DNA of 63,258 nt from Candidatus Allofournierella pullistercoris (GTDB lineage Bacteria; Bacillota; Clostridia; Oscillospirales; Ruminococcaceae). Positions 1 through 7,880 of this stretch are shown one piece after another. The stretch spans positions 1 to 63,258 of the forward strand of contig JAHLFP010000046.1 in the NCBI GenBank assembly GCA_018883715.1, read 5' to 3'. Each line of letters begins with the position of its first letter. Positions within the stretch are counted from its first letter, which is position 1. The position numbers were made by a program, and so were the translations under genes. Below the pieces are notes generated by a model. The model did no database searches and had not been told where the DNA came from. It worked only from the letters and a program-made list of their open reading frames with translations.

Positions 1-755
1 ATATTCTGCTGTACCTGAGCAAACTCGGCACGGGTGTCAAACAGATGGGCCGCAATGACCTCCATCATCAGGAAGTCCTCCTCGCTGTCAATGTCCAGCA
101 CGCCAGTGTCCAGCATCTTGGTTGCACCAATCTTGCCGTCCCACAAAATGCCGGAGGTGTTCTCTGCCAAAAAGTCCCGTTCAAACACATAGATGCTAGC
201 GTTTAAATCGTAAAAGACAGGGGCTTGCTGGCGGGCGGTAAAGGGGCCTGCCTGCATTGCCTTTTCCACATGGTCGCCACAATCCCGCACCATATTAAAA
301 CAGGGGTTACGGCGGGACTCGGTTACGCTGAACACCAAATCCAAATCCGGACGGCTTTGCTTCAGCTCAAAGGCATTCACCACGTCCTGCACGGTACGCA
401 GAGGGCTGGTAATATCCAAATCCATCACATAGTCATAGCGCCAGCCCTGGGCCTGTTCCATCCGGTGTAAGCTATCCTGAAAGACCGCCATCTTGGGCAC
501 GGTATCCCCCGCAAGGTCACTGCCACGTTCCAGCAGTTCCACCTCTGGGTAGGCTTTGCGCACCAGTTCCGCCAAATCCTTGCTGTCTGTGTTCAGGCAT
601 ACATCCACCTGTACATCACAGCAAGCCTGCTGAAACAGCCAGATGGCAGACAGGGTATAGTAAACCAGCGGTTTGCCGCAGAATGTTTTCAGATTCTTGT
701 TGCGAAATCCCTTGCTTCCCGCCCTGCCACAGATGGTAATAAGCAATCGTTTCAT
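1..755 (-). CDS. legF: CMP-legionaminic acid synthetase (acylneuraminate cytidylyltransferase), 3' end beyond window
   Basis: Couples CTP to a nonulosonic acid to give the CMP-sugar used by transferases. The 251 visible residues begin MKRLLITICGRAGSKGFRNK, the nucleotide-binding signature (A/G-R-x-GSKG-x-xNK) of the NeuA/LegF/PseF family, and continue with a typical fold including LDITSPLRTVQDVV. The stop lies left of position 1, so the gene is partial. AAAGGAG sits 7 bases before the ATG. It is the last visible gene of a minus-strand operon that carries legI, legG, legC, ptmE and legB homologues, so legionaminate is a likelier substrate than Neu5Ac; this is inferred from context. Substrate choice among Leg, Pse and Neu cannot be read from the sequence. 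Confidence 0.85.
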   Translation of the reverse strand, partial: MKRLLITICGRAGSKGFRNKNLKTFCGKPLVYYTLSAIWLFQQACCDVQVDVCLNTDSKDLAELVRKAYPEVELLERGSDLAGDTVPKMAVFQDSLHRMEQAQGWRYDYVMDLDITSPLRTVQDVVNAFELKQSRPDLDLVFSVTESRRNPCFNMVRDCGDHVEKAMQAGPFTARQQAPVFYDLNASIYVFERDFLAENTSGILWDGKIGATKMLDTGVLDIDSEEDFLMMEVIAAHLFDTRAEFAQVQQN

Positions 756-768
756 TGTATTTTCTCCT

Positions 769-1707
769 TTATCTCTTGTCCAAGGCTTGTCCTTGGGTCA
801 AAGCCAGCACCTTCAATGCCTGCTGGGGGCTGTTGCAGCTTTCCATCTCCGTACCCTGCACATATTCTAGAAAATACCGCATCTCCCGCAGATACCGCTG
901 GTTCACTGGCTCCTCGCAGTGGATGGTTTCCCCGCTGGGCAAGGTCACAGTACCCTGTCCAAAATCCGCCACAAGACTTCCATCCTGGCACATCAGCTCG
1001 ATGCTTCGGCGGTAGCCCCGTCCAAAATAGTCCAGATGCACCTCCGCCAGCAAGTTGGGATAGCGGGCGATGTACACGGACAAATCGTCTGAGTCAATCT
1101 CCAGATGGGAGTAGGTGCCTTTCAGGTTGTAGCACTCCAGCGGCTGACCCAGCAAATCCACCAGATAATCCCACTCGTGAATCAGGTCAATGGTCACACC
1201 GCCCCCCATATCCCGGTGAGCGGAATAGACAGTGCGGTAGTCCACCCCCGGCCGCCAATCTGGCAGATAGGAGGAGCAAATTACCCGGGCACAGTAGGGC
1301 TGAATCTGGGCCAGCTGCCGTTTCAGCTCCAGATACGCACCGCACCACCGCATGGGGGCGGCCACATAGGCCTTTTTCCCGTCCAAATGAAGGGCGCTTA
1401 CATCCAGCGTGCAGTCATCCACAATGGGCTTTTCAATGAAAAAGGCATCCACCTTATCCGCCAGTTCCAGGATGGTTTGCTGGTGCAGATGGGTGGGATT
1501 GGTGATAAAGGCAATGTCATATCGACCCAGTTCTTCCGGCTGGGTGTACTGGTGTGCCACCGCCTGCTCAATCTCCGGGGGTAAGGGCCGGTTTCCACTG
1601 CGCAGTGCGTCCACCGTAACCTCAATGCCCATCTCCTGGGACACCTGAAGCATGTTGCCCAGATGCCGCTTGCCAATGGAGCCAAGCCCCACAAACAATA
1701 CCTTCAT
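769..1707 (-). CDS. Gfo/Idh/MocA family oxidoreductase (1 of 2)
   Basis: NAD(P)-dependent sugar oxidoreductase of 312 residues. The Rossmann motif GLGSIGKRH lies at residues 6-14, and the family's EKP cofactor/substrate motif is present in FFIEKPIVDD. The start at 1707 is preferred over an in-frame upstream start because AAGGAG lies 8 bases before this ATG. It sits between a second paralogue and the cytidylyltransferase, all in one tightly packed operon. Family members commonly oxidise or reduce a sugar C3 or C4 hydroxyl; here a role in making or modifying the nonulosonic acid or a partner sugar of the glycan is inferred. Exact substrate unknown. Confidence 0.8.
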   Translation of the reverse strand: MKVLFVGLGSIGKRHLGNMLQVSQEMGIEVTVDALRSGNRPLPPEIEQAVAHQYTQPEELGRYDIAFITNPTHLHQQTILELADKVDAFFIEKPIVDDCTLDVSALHLDGKKAYVAAPMRWCGAYLELKRQLAQIQPYCARVICSSYLPDWRPGVDYRTVYSAHRDMGGGVTIDLIHEWDYLVDLLGQPLECYNLKGTYSHLEIDSDDLSVYIARYPNLLAEVHLDYFGRGYRRSIELMCQDGSLVADFGQGTVTLPSGETIHCEEPVNQRYLREMRYFLEYVQGTEMESCNSPQQALKVLALTQGQALDKR

Positions 1708-1720
1708 ACCCGTTCTCCTT

Positions 1721-2707
1721 TTACTGCTCCTGTGCCGCCTCGATTGCATCCATCAGGGCAATGGTCTTGGCGTCCTGTTCAAAGGTGTAGCGCAGGGGTT
1801 GTTCCTTGCGCAGTACCGCCAGAAAATGCGCCAGTTCATCCACATAGGCATTTTCCACGATGTTATCGCTGTATCGGGGGTCCTGCTCCACCGATTGGTA
1901 CAGGTTCACCTGCTCCTTGCTGGCCGTCTCCTTGTTGAAACGGTACAGGCTTTTGGGGTTGCCCTCCCAGAACAGGTGCAGGCCCTCGCCGAAGCACTCA
2001 AAATTGCGCACCGCTTTAGGGCTTACCACATCTGCTGCAAGGATGCCCTTTGTGCCGTTTTCGTGGCGCAGGGTGATGAAATAGCTGTCGGGATAGTCAA
2101 TTTCCAGCTCGCTAATCTTATCCTTATAGACACTCATGTGCTTCACCGGGCCAAAGGCATCCAAGAGCCAGGGCAAATCAATGCCGAAAATCTCCCGCAC
2201 GCCGCCGGTGCGCTTGTCCGCCACAAAAAAGTTTTTATAGCTTTCCCAAGGGTGCCAGTCCGGCAGATACTGCCCAATGTGATAGATATAGTTCACCGGT
2301 TTTGCAAACTGCTGTACCTGCTCCTTGATGTACTGAGTCTCCTTGCGGTAAAGCATGGTGGAGGACAAAAACAGTACCAAGTTGTTCTTGTCAGCCAGCA
2401 CCTGATTTTCCTGATAGCCATCGTCCACCAGATTCAGCTCGGTGAACACCGACACCCCTGCTTCCAGCACGGTGCGGATAATTTGGGCATGGGTCACAGG
2501 GGCGGTGCAGACCAGTGCGGCATCCAGCTTCACGGATGCAAGGGCCGTTTCCAGATTTTCAAAGGTGGAAATCCCCATTTCTTCCGCCTGCTCCCGCCGC
2601 TGGGCGCTGAAATCCACGCCATACAGATTCAGTTGCGGCTCCAGATGTTTCAGCAACCGGGCACGGCGCTTGCCCATGCTGCCCAGTCCCACAATCAAAA
2701 TATTCAT
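1721..2707 (-). CDS. Gfo/Idh/MocA family oxidoreductase (2 of 2), EKP motif altered
   Basis: A 328-residue paralogue of the next gene, with Rossmann motif GLGSMGKRR at residues 6-14. Where the family has E-K-P at the end of the nucleotide-binding domain this protein reads VFTELNLVDDG, so the usual lysine is absent. In characterised members that lysine contacts cofactor and substrate, so either the activity differs or the residue is supplied elsewhere. Three bases separate it from the upstream epimerase gene and 13 from the downstream paralogue, indicating one transcript. The pairing of two such enzymes suggests a two-step oxidation/reduction or a heteromer, but no substrate can be assigned. 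Confidence 0.78.
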   Translation of the reverse strand: MNILIVGLGSMGKRRARLLKHLEPQLNLYGVDFSAQRREQAEEMGISTFENLETALASVKLDAALVCTAPVTHAQIIRTVLEAGVSVFTELNLVDDGYQENQVLADKNNLVLFLSSTMLYRKETQYIKEQVQQFAKPVNYIYHIGQYLPDWHPWESYKNFFVADKRTGGVREIFGIDLPWLLDAFGPVKHMSVYKDKISELEIDYPDSYFITLRHENGTKGILAADVVSPKAVRNFECFGEGLHLFWEGNPKSLYRFNKETASKEQVNLYQSVEQDPRYSDNIVENAYVDELAHFLAVLRKEQPLRYTFEQDAKTIALMDAIEAAQEQ

Positions 2708-2710
2708 TGT

Positions 2711-3910
2711 TTATTCCTCCTGCCCTGGAAAAGGCACATCGTAAAATACTTTTGGTGCATTGTGGTTTGGATCTTCCAGCCATTCCAGCATTGCCTGCAC
2801 CATCCGCTGGCTGGTATTACCCCCGTTGTAGGGACTTTTGGTTTCTGCCGCTTTTTTGCGGAATTCCTCGCTTAAAGCGGTGCGCAGGGCGGCTTCAATC
2901 TGGTTTTGCTGGCTGTCACAGCACAGCACATTGTCGCAGATAATCCGACCTTCCTGCCGTCTGCCCACATTCACGGTGGGAATGCCAAAGGTGGGGGTTT
3001 CCACCACACCAGAGGAAGAATTCCCCAGCACCACCGCCGCATACTGCATGGCGGACAGGTAGCGTTTTACCCCAAGGCTGAAAAATGCCTTGCCCCACTG
3101 GGGATGCTCCTCCGTCCACTTATCCCACATGGCGTTGATGTCCAGCCCGCCGTCGTCTGCATTGGATTTTGTAACCACCCATTGCAGTCCGGTTTCCTTG
3201 CTGATGGTTTCCATCGCCGCCAAAAGCTGTTTCATCTGCTCCTTGGGGTCGGCTTCCCCGGCGGTTTCCGGGTGGAAGGTGACAAGTCCATACCCCTGTT
3301 CCAGCGGCATCTGCAAACTTTCACTCAGCTGAGCCAGGGTGAGTTTTTCCATGGTGCGGATGTTTTCATCCCCAAGACCACCCACACACACCACCCGGCT
3401 TGGCTGTTCGCCCATGCAAATCAGCCGCCGGGCATAAGTTTCACAGCTTGGAAAATGCAGCTGTGCCATCTTGGTGATGCAATGGCGGTAATAGTCATCC
3501 TGTGCGCCAAGGGTCACGTCTCCCCCGCTGATATGCACCAGTGGCAGGCCGGTCATTGCGGCGGCCTGTGCCACCGCAAAAATTTCGTATCGGTCCCCCA
3601 GCACCACCACTGCATCCGGGCGATGGCTCACAAACCAATCGCTGAATGCCTGAATGGTGTAGGCCACCGTGTGGGCGGTAAAAGCAGAGCCTTGCTGTGC
3701 CTTGTCCAGAATGGGAATCCGCTCTGCAATGGGCATGTTGTCCTGCTCAATTTCCTGTACGGTAGAGCCATACTGCTGGCTCAGATGCGCCCCTGTTACC
3801 ACCAGCGCAAGACGAAATGCAGGGTGGCTTTGGATTTGCTCCAGCAAGGGGCGCAGCAATCCGTACTCCGCACGGGTGCTGGTTACCACCGCCAAGGTAT
3901 ACTGCTTCAT
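2711..3910 (-). CDS. legG: Hydrolysing sugar-nucleotide 2-epimerase (NeuC/LegG type)
   Basis: A 399-residue GT-B-fold enzyme. It opens with KQYTLAVVTSTRAEYGLLRP, characteristic of NeuC/LegG epimerases, and contains VVLGDRYEIFAVAQAA, HISGGDVT and the C-terminal VLGNSSSGVVE nucleotide-binding stretch. These enzymes release NDP and invert C2, giving 2,4-diacetamido-2,4,6-trideoxymannose (LegG) or ManNAc (NeuC). The adjacent PtmE-like, LegB and LegC homologues favour the GDP-linked LegG reaction; that choice is inference. AAGGGA lies 7 bases before the ATG. The gene is packed between legI and the oxidoreductases. Confidence 0.85.
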   Translation of the reverse strand: MKQYTLAVVTSTRAEYGLLRPLLEQIQSHPAFRLALVVTGAHLSQQYGSTVQEIEQDNMPIAERIPILDKAQQGSAFTAHTVAYTIQAFSDWFVSHRPDAVVVLGDRYEIFAVAQAAAMTGLPLVHISGGDVTLGAQDDYYRHCITKMAQLHFPSCETYARRLICMGEQPSRVVCVGGLGDENIRTMEKLTLAQLSESLQMPLEQGYGLVTFHPETAGEADPKEQMKQLLAAMETISKETGLQWVVTKSNADDGGLDINAMWDKWTEEHPQWGKAFFSLGVKRYLSAMQYAAVVLGNSSSGVVETPTFGIPTVNVGRRQEGRIICDNVLCCDSQQNQIEAALRTALSEEFRKKAAETKSPYNGGNTSQRMVQAMLEWLEDPNHNAPKVFYDVPFPGQEE

Positions 3911-3925
3911 GCTTTTGTCCCTTCC

Positions 3926-4921
3926 TTACAGTTCAATGGCCTCGTCCGGCTCAAAGTCCCGCTTTGCCACCTGTCCGATTACCTCGTACCAGCGCATGGG
4001 GCTGATGCCTGTACCGGGACGCTTGGTGGTGAGGTTTTCTGCGGTGAACACCTCTCCCGCCCGGATGGGGCAAGCCGCCACAATGCTTTTGCGTGCCACG
4101 GGTTTGTTTTCCGCTTCGCTGTCGCTCACCGCCTTGTGGCCGGTGCCCATGGCAAGCTCGGTGTTGCGAACTGCCTGAATCATAGCCTTTAGCTCCTGAG
4201 GTTCCAGGCTTGCTTTGTGGTCCGGCCCGGGCATATTTTTGTCCAGGGTGAAGTGCTTTTCAATCACCACTGCACCCAGTGCGGTAGCGGCCACATCGCA
4301 CTCCCATCCAGGGGTGTGGTCGGACAGACCCACCGGAACACCAAACTGCTCCTGCAATTCCAGCATCGCCAGCAGGTTTGCATCCTTGTAGGGGGTGGGG
4401 TACTGGGTGTTGCAGTGCAGTACTACCACCTCACCAGAGCCGTTTTCTTCCAGCACGCTTAAAGCATCCTCAATTTCGGGCAGGGTGCTCATGCCGGTGG
4501 ATAAAATCACCGGTTTTCCAGTTTTGCCAATGGCCTCCAGATAGGGCAGGTTGGTAATTTCCCCGCTGGGAATCTTAAAATAGGGCAGATTCAGAGACTC
4601 CAGAAACTCCACACTGGGCAGATCAAAGGCGGCGGAAAGATACTGAATTCCAATGGAATCGCAGTACTCTTTCAGCTCTTTATGTTCTGCAAAACCAAAG
4701 TGAATCCGCCGCACCATTTCCAGCTGGGTTTCTTCCTGTCCGGTCTGCTCCTTCTGGTACTCGGCCTTTTGGGCATGGCGGGAAATCACCAGTTCCGGCA
4801 CTGCAGTCTGGTATTTCACCACGTCTGCGCCGCATTCCTTGGCTACCTTTGCCATCTCTTTGGCCAGTTCCAGACTTCCGTTATGATTTACGCCTGCTTC
4901 GGCAATGATTAAAACACCCAT
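3926..4921 (-). CDS. legI: Nonulosonic acid synthase (NeuB/LegI type)
   Basis: Condenses phosphoenolpyruvate with a hexosamine to form a nine-carbon keto acid. The 331-residue protein has the NeuB barrel (about residues 1-255: IIAEAGVNHNG, KIPSGEITNLPYL, GLSDHTPG, EKHFTLDKNMPGPDH) and a C-terminal SAF/antifreeze-like domain (about 270-331: RKSIVAACPIRAGEVFTAEN) that closes the active site. The start is supported by GGAG 8 bases upstream. Flanked by the 2-epimerase that supplies its substrate and by a PtmE-like nucleotidyltransferase. Legionaminate is preferred over sialate because of the whole operon; the sequence alone leaves NeuB possible. Confidence 0.88.
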   Translation of the reverse strand: MGVLIIAEAGVNHNGSLELAKEMAKVAKECGADVVKYQTAVPELVISRHAQKAEYQKEQTGQEETQLEMVRRIHFGFAEHKELKEYCDSIGIQYLSAAFDLPSVEFLESLNLPYFKIPSGEITNLPYLEAIGKTGKPVILSTGMSTLPEIEDALSVLEENGSGEVVVLHCNTQYPTPYKDANLLAMLELQEQFGVPVGLSDHTPGWECDVAATALGAVVIEKHFTLDKNMPGPDHKASLEPQELKAMIQAVRNTELAMGTGHKAVSDSEAENKPVARKSIVAACPIRAGEVFTAENLTTKRPGTGISPMRWYEVIGQVAKRDFEPDEAIEL

Positions 4922-4963
4922 CCGTTTTACTCCATTTATCTCAAAATATATTGTTTGGTGGAC

Positions 4964-6019
4964 TTATCGTTCCTCCAGCCGGCGGCGCATGTGGTCCAGT
5001 TCTTCAATCTGGCCCATATCCATCCAGCTTTGTTCGCTGATGGGATAAACACCCACCTTTTCTCCTTTGGAACGATAGTACTCGATGATGTCGGTAAAGC
5101 CCTGCTTTTTGCCGTCCTCCAGTTCCTCCACCACACGGGGTTCCACCACATACACACCGGTGTTGGTCAAAAAGTTCATCTCCGGCTTTTCCCGCATGCT
5201 TTCAATGGAACCGTCCTGTCCCAGTTCAATGACACCATAAGGAACAGTAAAATGTTTCACCGCACACACCATGGTGATAAGGTTGCCCTTTTCCTTGTGA
5301 TAGGCCGCAATGTCGCCATAATCTGCATCCAGCAAAATATCACAGTTGGACAAAAAGAAGGTTTGGTTCATCTGCCCTTTCAGCAGGCACAGTCCACCGC
5401 CTGTACCCAGGGGTTCTTCCTCGTCCACATAGCTTACATGATAGCCCTTTTCCAGCTCGGAAAAATAGCTTTTAATCATGTTCTTTTTATAGTTGACCAC
5501 CAGACGGAAATCCCGACAGCCAAACTCGCAGAAGCGATGGATGATATGCTCCAAAATGGGCATCTCTCCCACCGGAATCAGGGGTTTGGGCAGAATTTTG
5601 GTGTAGGGGTAAAGCCGGGTGCCCAGTCCCCCTGCCATAATCACCACCGGAAACTCACTGCACCGACTGCGGTCCACATCCACCCCGCTGGCGAACACAA
5701 TATCCGCAATCTTGCCCTGTTGGTCCAGCAAGGGCAGGGCGTCAATGCCATGATGTTCCAGCATCTTGCGGGCGGCACTGCGCTCCATCAGCGACAGGCT
5801 GATGGGCTGATAATTTGCGGCCTGTCCAATCTGACCTTCCAGCGTGCCACTGCGCAGGATGTACTTGCGTATATCCCCGTCTGTTACGGTGGCTTTCAGC
5901 TTCCCTTCTGGGGCGATGAACAGGATTCTCTGGCCTGTTTCATCCAATTTTTTCATAGTTTGCAGGACGCTGATGTCCTCATCAATTATAAGCTCCTCAA
6001 TGCGTAGCATGGGCCTCAT
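4964..6019 (-). CDS. ptmE: CBS-domain sugar-phosphate nucleotidyltransferase (PtmE-like GlcN-1-P guanylyltransferase)
   Basis: Has two N-terminal CBS domains (about residues 1-115) followed by a nucleotidyltransferase domain (about 120-351) with the signature VVIMAGGLGTRLYPYTKILP and the metal-binding SNCDILLDADY. In Campylobacter, PtmE of this architecture makes GDP-GlcN, the entry to the GDP-linked legionaminic pathway; that role is transferred by similarity and by its neighbours legI, legG, legC and legB. The start is ambiguous between 6019 and 6010; both are ATG and neither has an ideally spaced ribosome site. CBS domains suggest allosteric control by a nucleotide. Confidence 0.8.
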   Translation of the reverse strand: MRPMLRIEELIIDEDISVLQTMKKLDETGQRILFIAPEGKLKATVTDGDIRKYILRSGTLEGQIGQAANYQPISLSLMERSAARKMLEHHGIDALPLLDQQGKIADIVFASGVDVDRSRCSEFPVVIMAGGLGTRLYPYTKILPKPLIPVGEMPILEHIIHRFCEFGCRDFRLVVNYKKNMIKSYFSELEKGYHVSYVDEEEPLGTGGGLCLLKGQMNQTFFLSNCDILLDADYGDIAAYHKEKGNLITMVCAVKHFTVPYGVIELGQDGSIESMREKPEMNFLTNTGVYVVEPRVVEELEDGKKQGFTDIIEYYRSKGEKVGVYPISEQSWMDMGQIEELDHMRRRLEER

Positions 6020-6042
6020 CTGCCTTTCTTTCTACAATCTGC

Positions 6043-7203
6043 TTACAGAGCCAGTAAAGCATCAATCACCCGCTGGCAGTCCTCCTGGGTCAGGTTGGTG
6101 GAGCAGGGGATATTCACAATCTTACTGCGGTAATCCTGTGCCTTTTCTGCGCCGAACACCTGATTTCTGCCATAGTCTGCCTGTTCGTGAATCAGCGCCC
6201 AAACCGGACGGGTCTGGATGCCCTGTTCTGCCAGGGTTTTCAGCACGGTATCCCGGTCGTGACGTGCATCCTCCAGATAAACCGCATAAAACCACTTGTT
6301 GCACCGGGCTTCCTCGTCCCGGAACTTCAAAAGACGCAAGCCGTTTTTGCCGTCCAAAGCCTGACGGTACATTTCCCACATCTGGTGCTTGTGGGCGATA
6401 AAGCCCTCAATTTGCTCCATCTGTGCCAGTCCCAGTGCGGCTTGCAGGTTGGTCAGACGATAGTTATAGCCCACCTCGTCGTGGAAGAACTGAAGCTCGT
6501 CGCTTTTGGCCTGGGTGGACAGGTGCTTTGCATGCTCAGCCCAGTCCGGGTGGTTACTTACCAGCATACCGCCACTGCCAGTGGTAATCAGCTTGTTGCC
6601 GTTAAAGCTGTATACACCCACATCACCGATGGTGCCTGCGTACTTGCCGGCATAGATGCCACTGGTGTAATAAGTTCCCAGTGCTTCGGTTGCGTCCTCG
6701 ATCACCTTCAGGTTGTAGGTCTTGGCAATCTCCATCAGTTCTTCCATCTTGGCCATGTTGCCAAAGACATGGACAATCAGCAATGCCTTCACGGGGCGGT
6801 TGCTGGTCTTGTTCACCAGCTGACCCTCCACCATCTGGCATTCCTCTTCACAGAAGCGCTTTACTTCCTTCGGGTCAATGCACAGGGTGTCATCACAGCC
6901 AATGAACACCGGTTCTGCACACACATAGCGGATGGGGTTAATCGCCGCAATAAAGGTCAAAGTGGGGGCAATTACCTCGTCCCCTGCACCAATGCCAGCA
7001 CAGAGCATTGCCAGATGCAGACCGCTTGTACCACTGTTGCAAGCCACTGCACGGGGCATCTTTACATAATCGGCAATGGCCTGTTCAAATCCGCCCACCT
7101 TGCTCCCGCCAGTGGACACCCACTCGCTTACCACTGCATCGTTTACATATTCTTTTTCCTTGCCGGAAAAATTGGGTACAGACAAAGGAATAAAATTTGC
7201 CAT
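6043..7203 (-). CDS. legC: LegC-family PLP-dependent sugar aminotransferase
   Basis: DegT/DnrJ/EryC1-type enzyme of 386 residues that transaminates the 4-keto sugar nucleotide made by LegB. Diagnostic are FIPLSVPNFSGKEKEYV at the N-terminus, the PLP-phosphate region ACNSGTSGLHLAML, the aspartate in VIEDATEALG and the lysine that forms the Schiff base in YSFNGNKLITTGSGG. The start at 7203 (ATG, GAGG 9 bases upstream) is preferred to an in-frame GTG at 7218. It lies 23 bases before the ptmE-like gene and just after two membrane modules in the same operon. Confidence 0.88.
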   Translation of the reverse strand: MANFIPLSVPNFSGKEKEYVNDAVVSEWVSTGGSKVGGFEQAIADYVKMPRAVACNSGTSGLHLAMLCAGIGAGDEVIAPTLTFIAAINPIRYVCAEPVFIGCDDTLCIDPKEVKRFCEEECQMVEGQLVNKTSNRPVKALLIVHVFGNMAKMEELMEIAKTYNLKVIEDATEALGTYYTSGIYAGKYAGTIGDVGVYSFNGNKLITTGSGGMLVSNHPDWAEHAKHLSTQAKSDELQFFHDEVGYNYRLTNLQAALGLAQMEQIEGFIAHKHQMWEMYRQALDGKNGLRLLKFRDEEARCNKWFYAVYLEDARHDRDTVLKTLAEQGIQTRPVWALIHEQADYGRNQVFGAEKAQDYRSKIVNIPCSTNLTQEDCQRVIDALLAL

Positions 7204-7244
7204 CAATGTCAACCTCACTTTTCGATTTTCATCGGTTTATTTGC

Positions 7245-7880
7245 TCAGGTATGTTTGTTCTTCCTCGTTTTCAGCCCCTGCCACACAATGCTCAAAAAGC
7301 TGGCGGCCAGAGCCGGATATACCACCAGTTCAAACCACTGGTAAGGGGTGGGAATCAGCCAACTTGCAAATCCCACCGGCTCGTTCAGTTCCATCTTTTC
7401 GATGGTCATGGTCACCGGGTAGCCCTCCAAGGGACTGCATGGGTCCAGTCGCAGGGAGACAATCTGGGTTTGGGGCAGGGTGTACAGGTAACTGCCGTCC
7501 TCCAGCTGTTTTGCAAACACCCGCTTTTCCAAGCTGAAAGGCTCTCCCTCTTTGGTGGTGTAGTAAAGACACATCTCTCGGGGAGTCTGGTCAAATTCCA
7601 CCCACATCCGCAGACTTCGCACGGTTTGCTGTGCGGGAACCCGCCAAATCATCTGGGGATCAAGGCTGGTAGTCAATAGACTTCCGTCCTCCTGCTGGCT
7701 TAAATCCACCAGTTCAAACTGCTGGGCGGTTAGGCTGAACGGGAACAGCCGCCCGGTGGCAGAAGCCACAGCGTCCACACCCCAGCCCCAGAAACCTGCC
7801 ACCAGCCAGAGGGCCAGTGCCAGCAGATAGCAACCAGCCCAAATCCAGCGCTGACGCATCTGGTTCATCCATTTGCTCAT
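7245..7880 (-). CDS. Bitopic membrane protein, small partner of GT-C-like module B
   Basis: Function unknown. The 211-residue protein has a transmembrane segment near residues 13-35, an outside domain of about 150 residues rich in predicted beta strands, and a second membrane segment near 187-205. The outside domain shares with the 202-residue protein at 9892-10500 the pattern F-S-x-x-K-x-V-(F/Y)-A-(K/R)-Q, then LRxDP, then ELN near its end, so the two are paralogues. LRIDP-type strands occur in jelly-roll domains near surface-glycan enzymes. Its start ATG overlaps the stop of the large partner (ATGA, 7877-7880), which implies translational coupling. A carbohydrate-binding or complex-scaffolding role is inferred. 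Confidence 0.7.
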   Translation of the reverse strand: MSKWMNQMRQRWIWAGCYLLALALWLVAGFWGWGVDAVASATGRLFPFSLTAQQFELVDLSQQEDGSLLTTSLDPQMIWRVPAQQTVRSLRMWVEFDQTPREMCLYYTTKEGEPFSLEKRVFAKQLEDGSYLYTLPQTQIVSLRLDPCSPLEGYPVTMTIEKMELNEPVGFASWLIPTPYQWFELVVYPALAASFLSIVWQGLKTRKNKHT

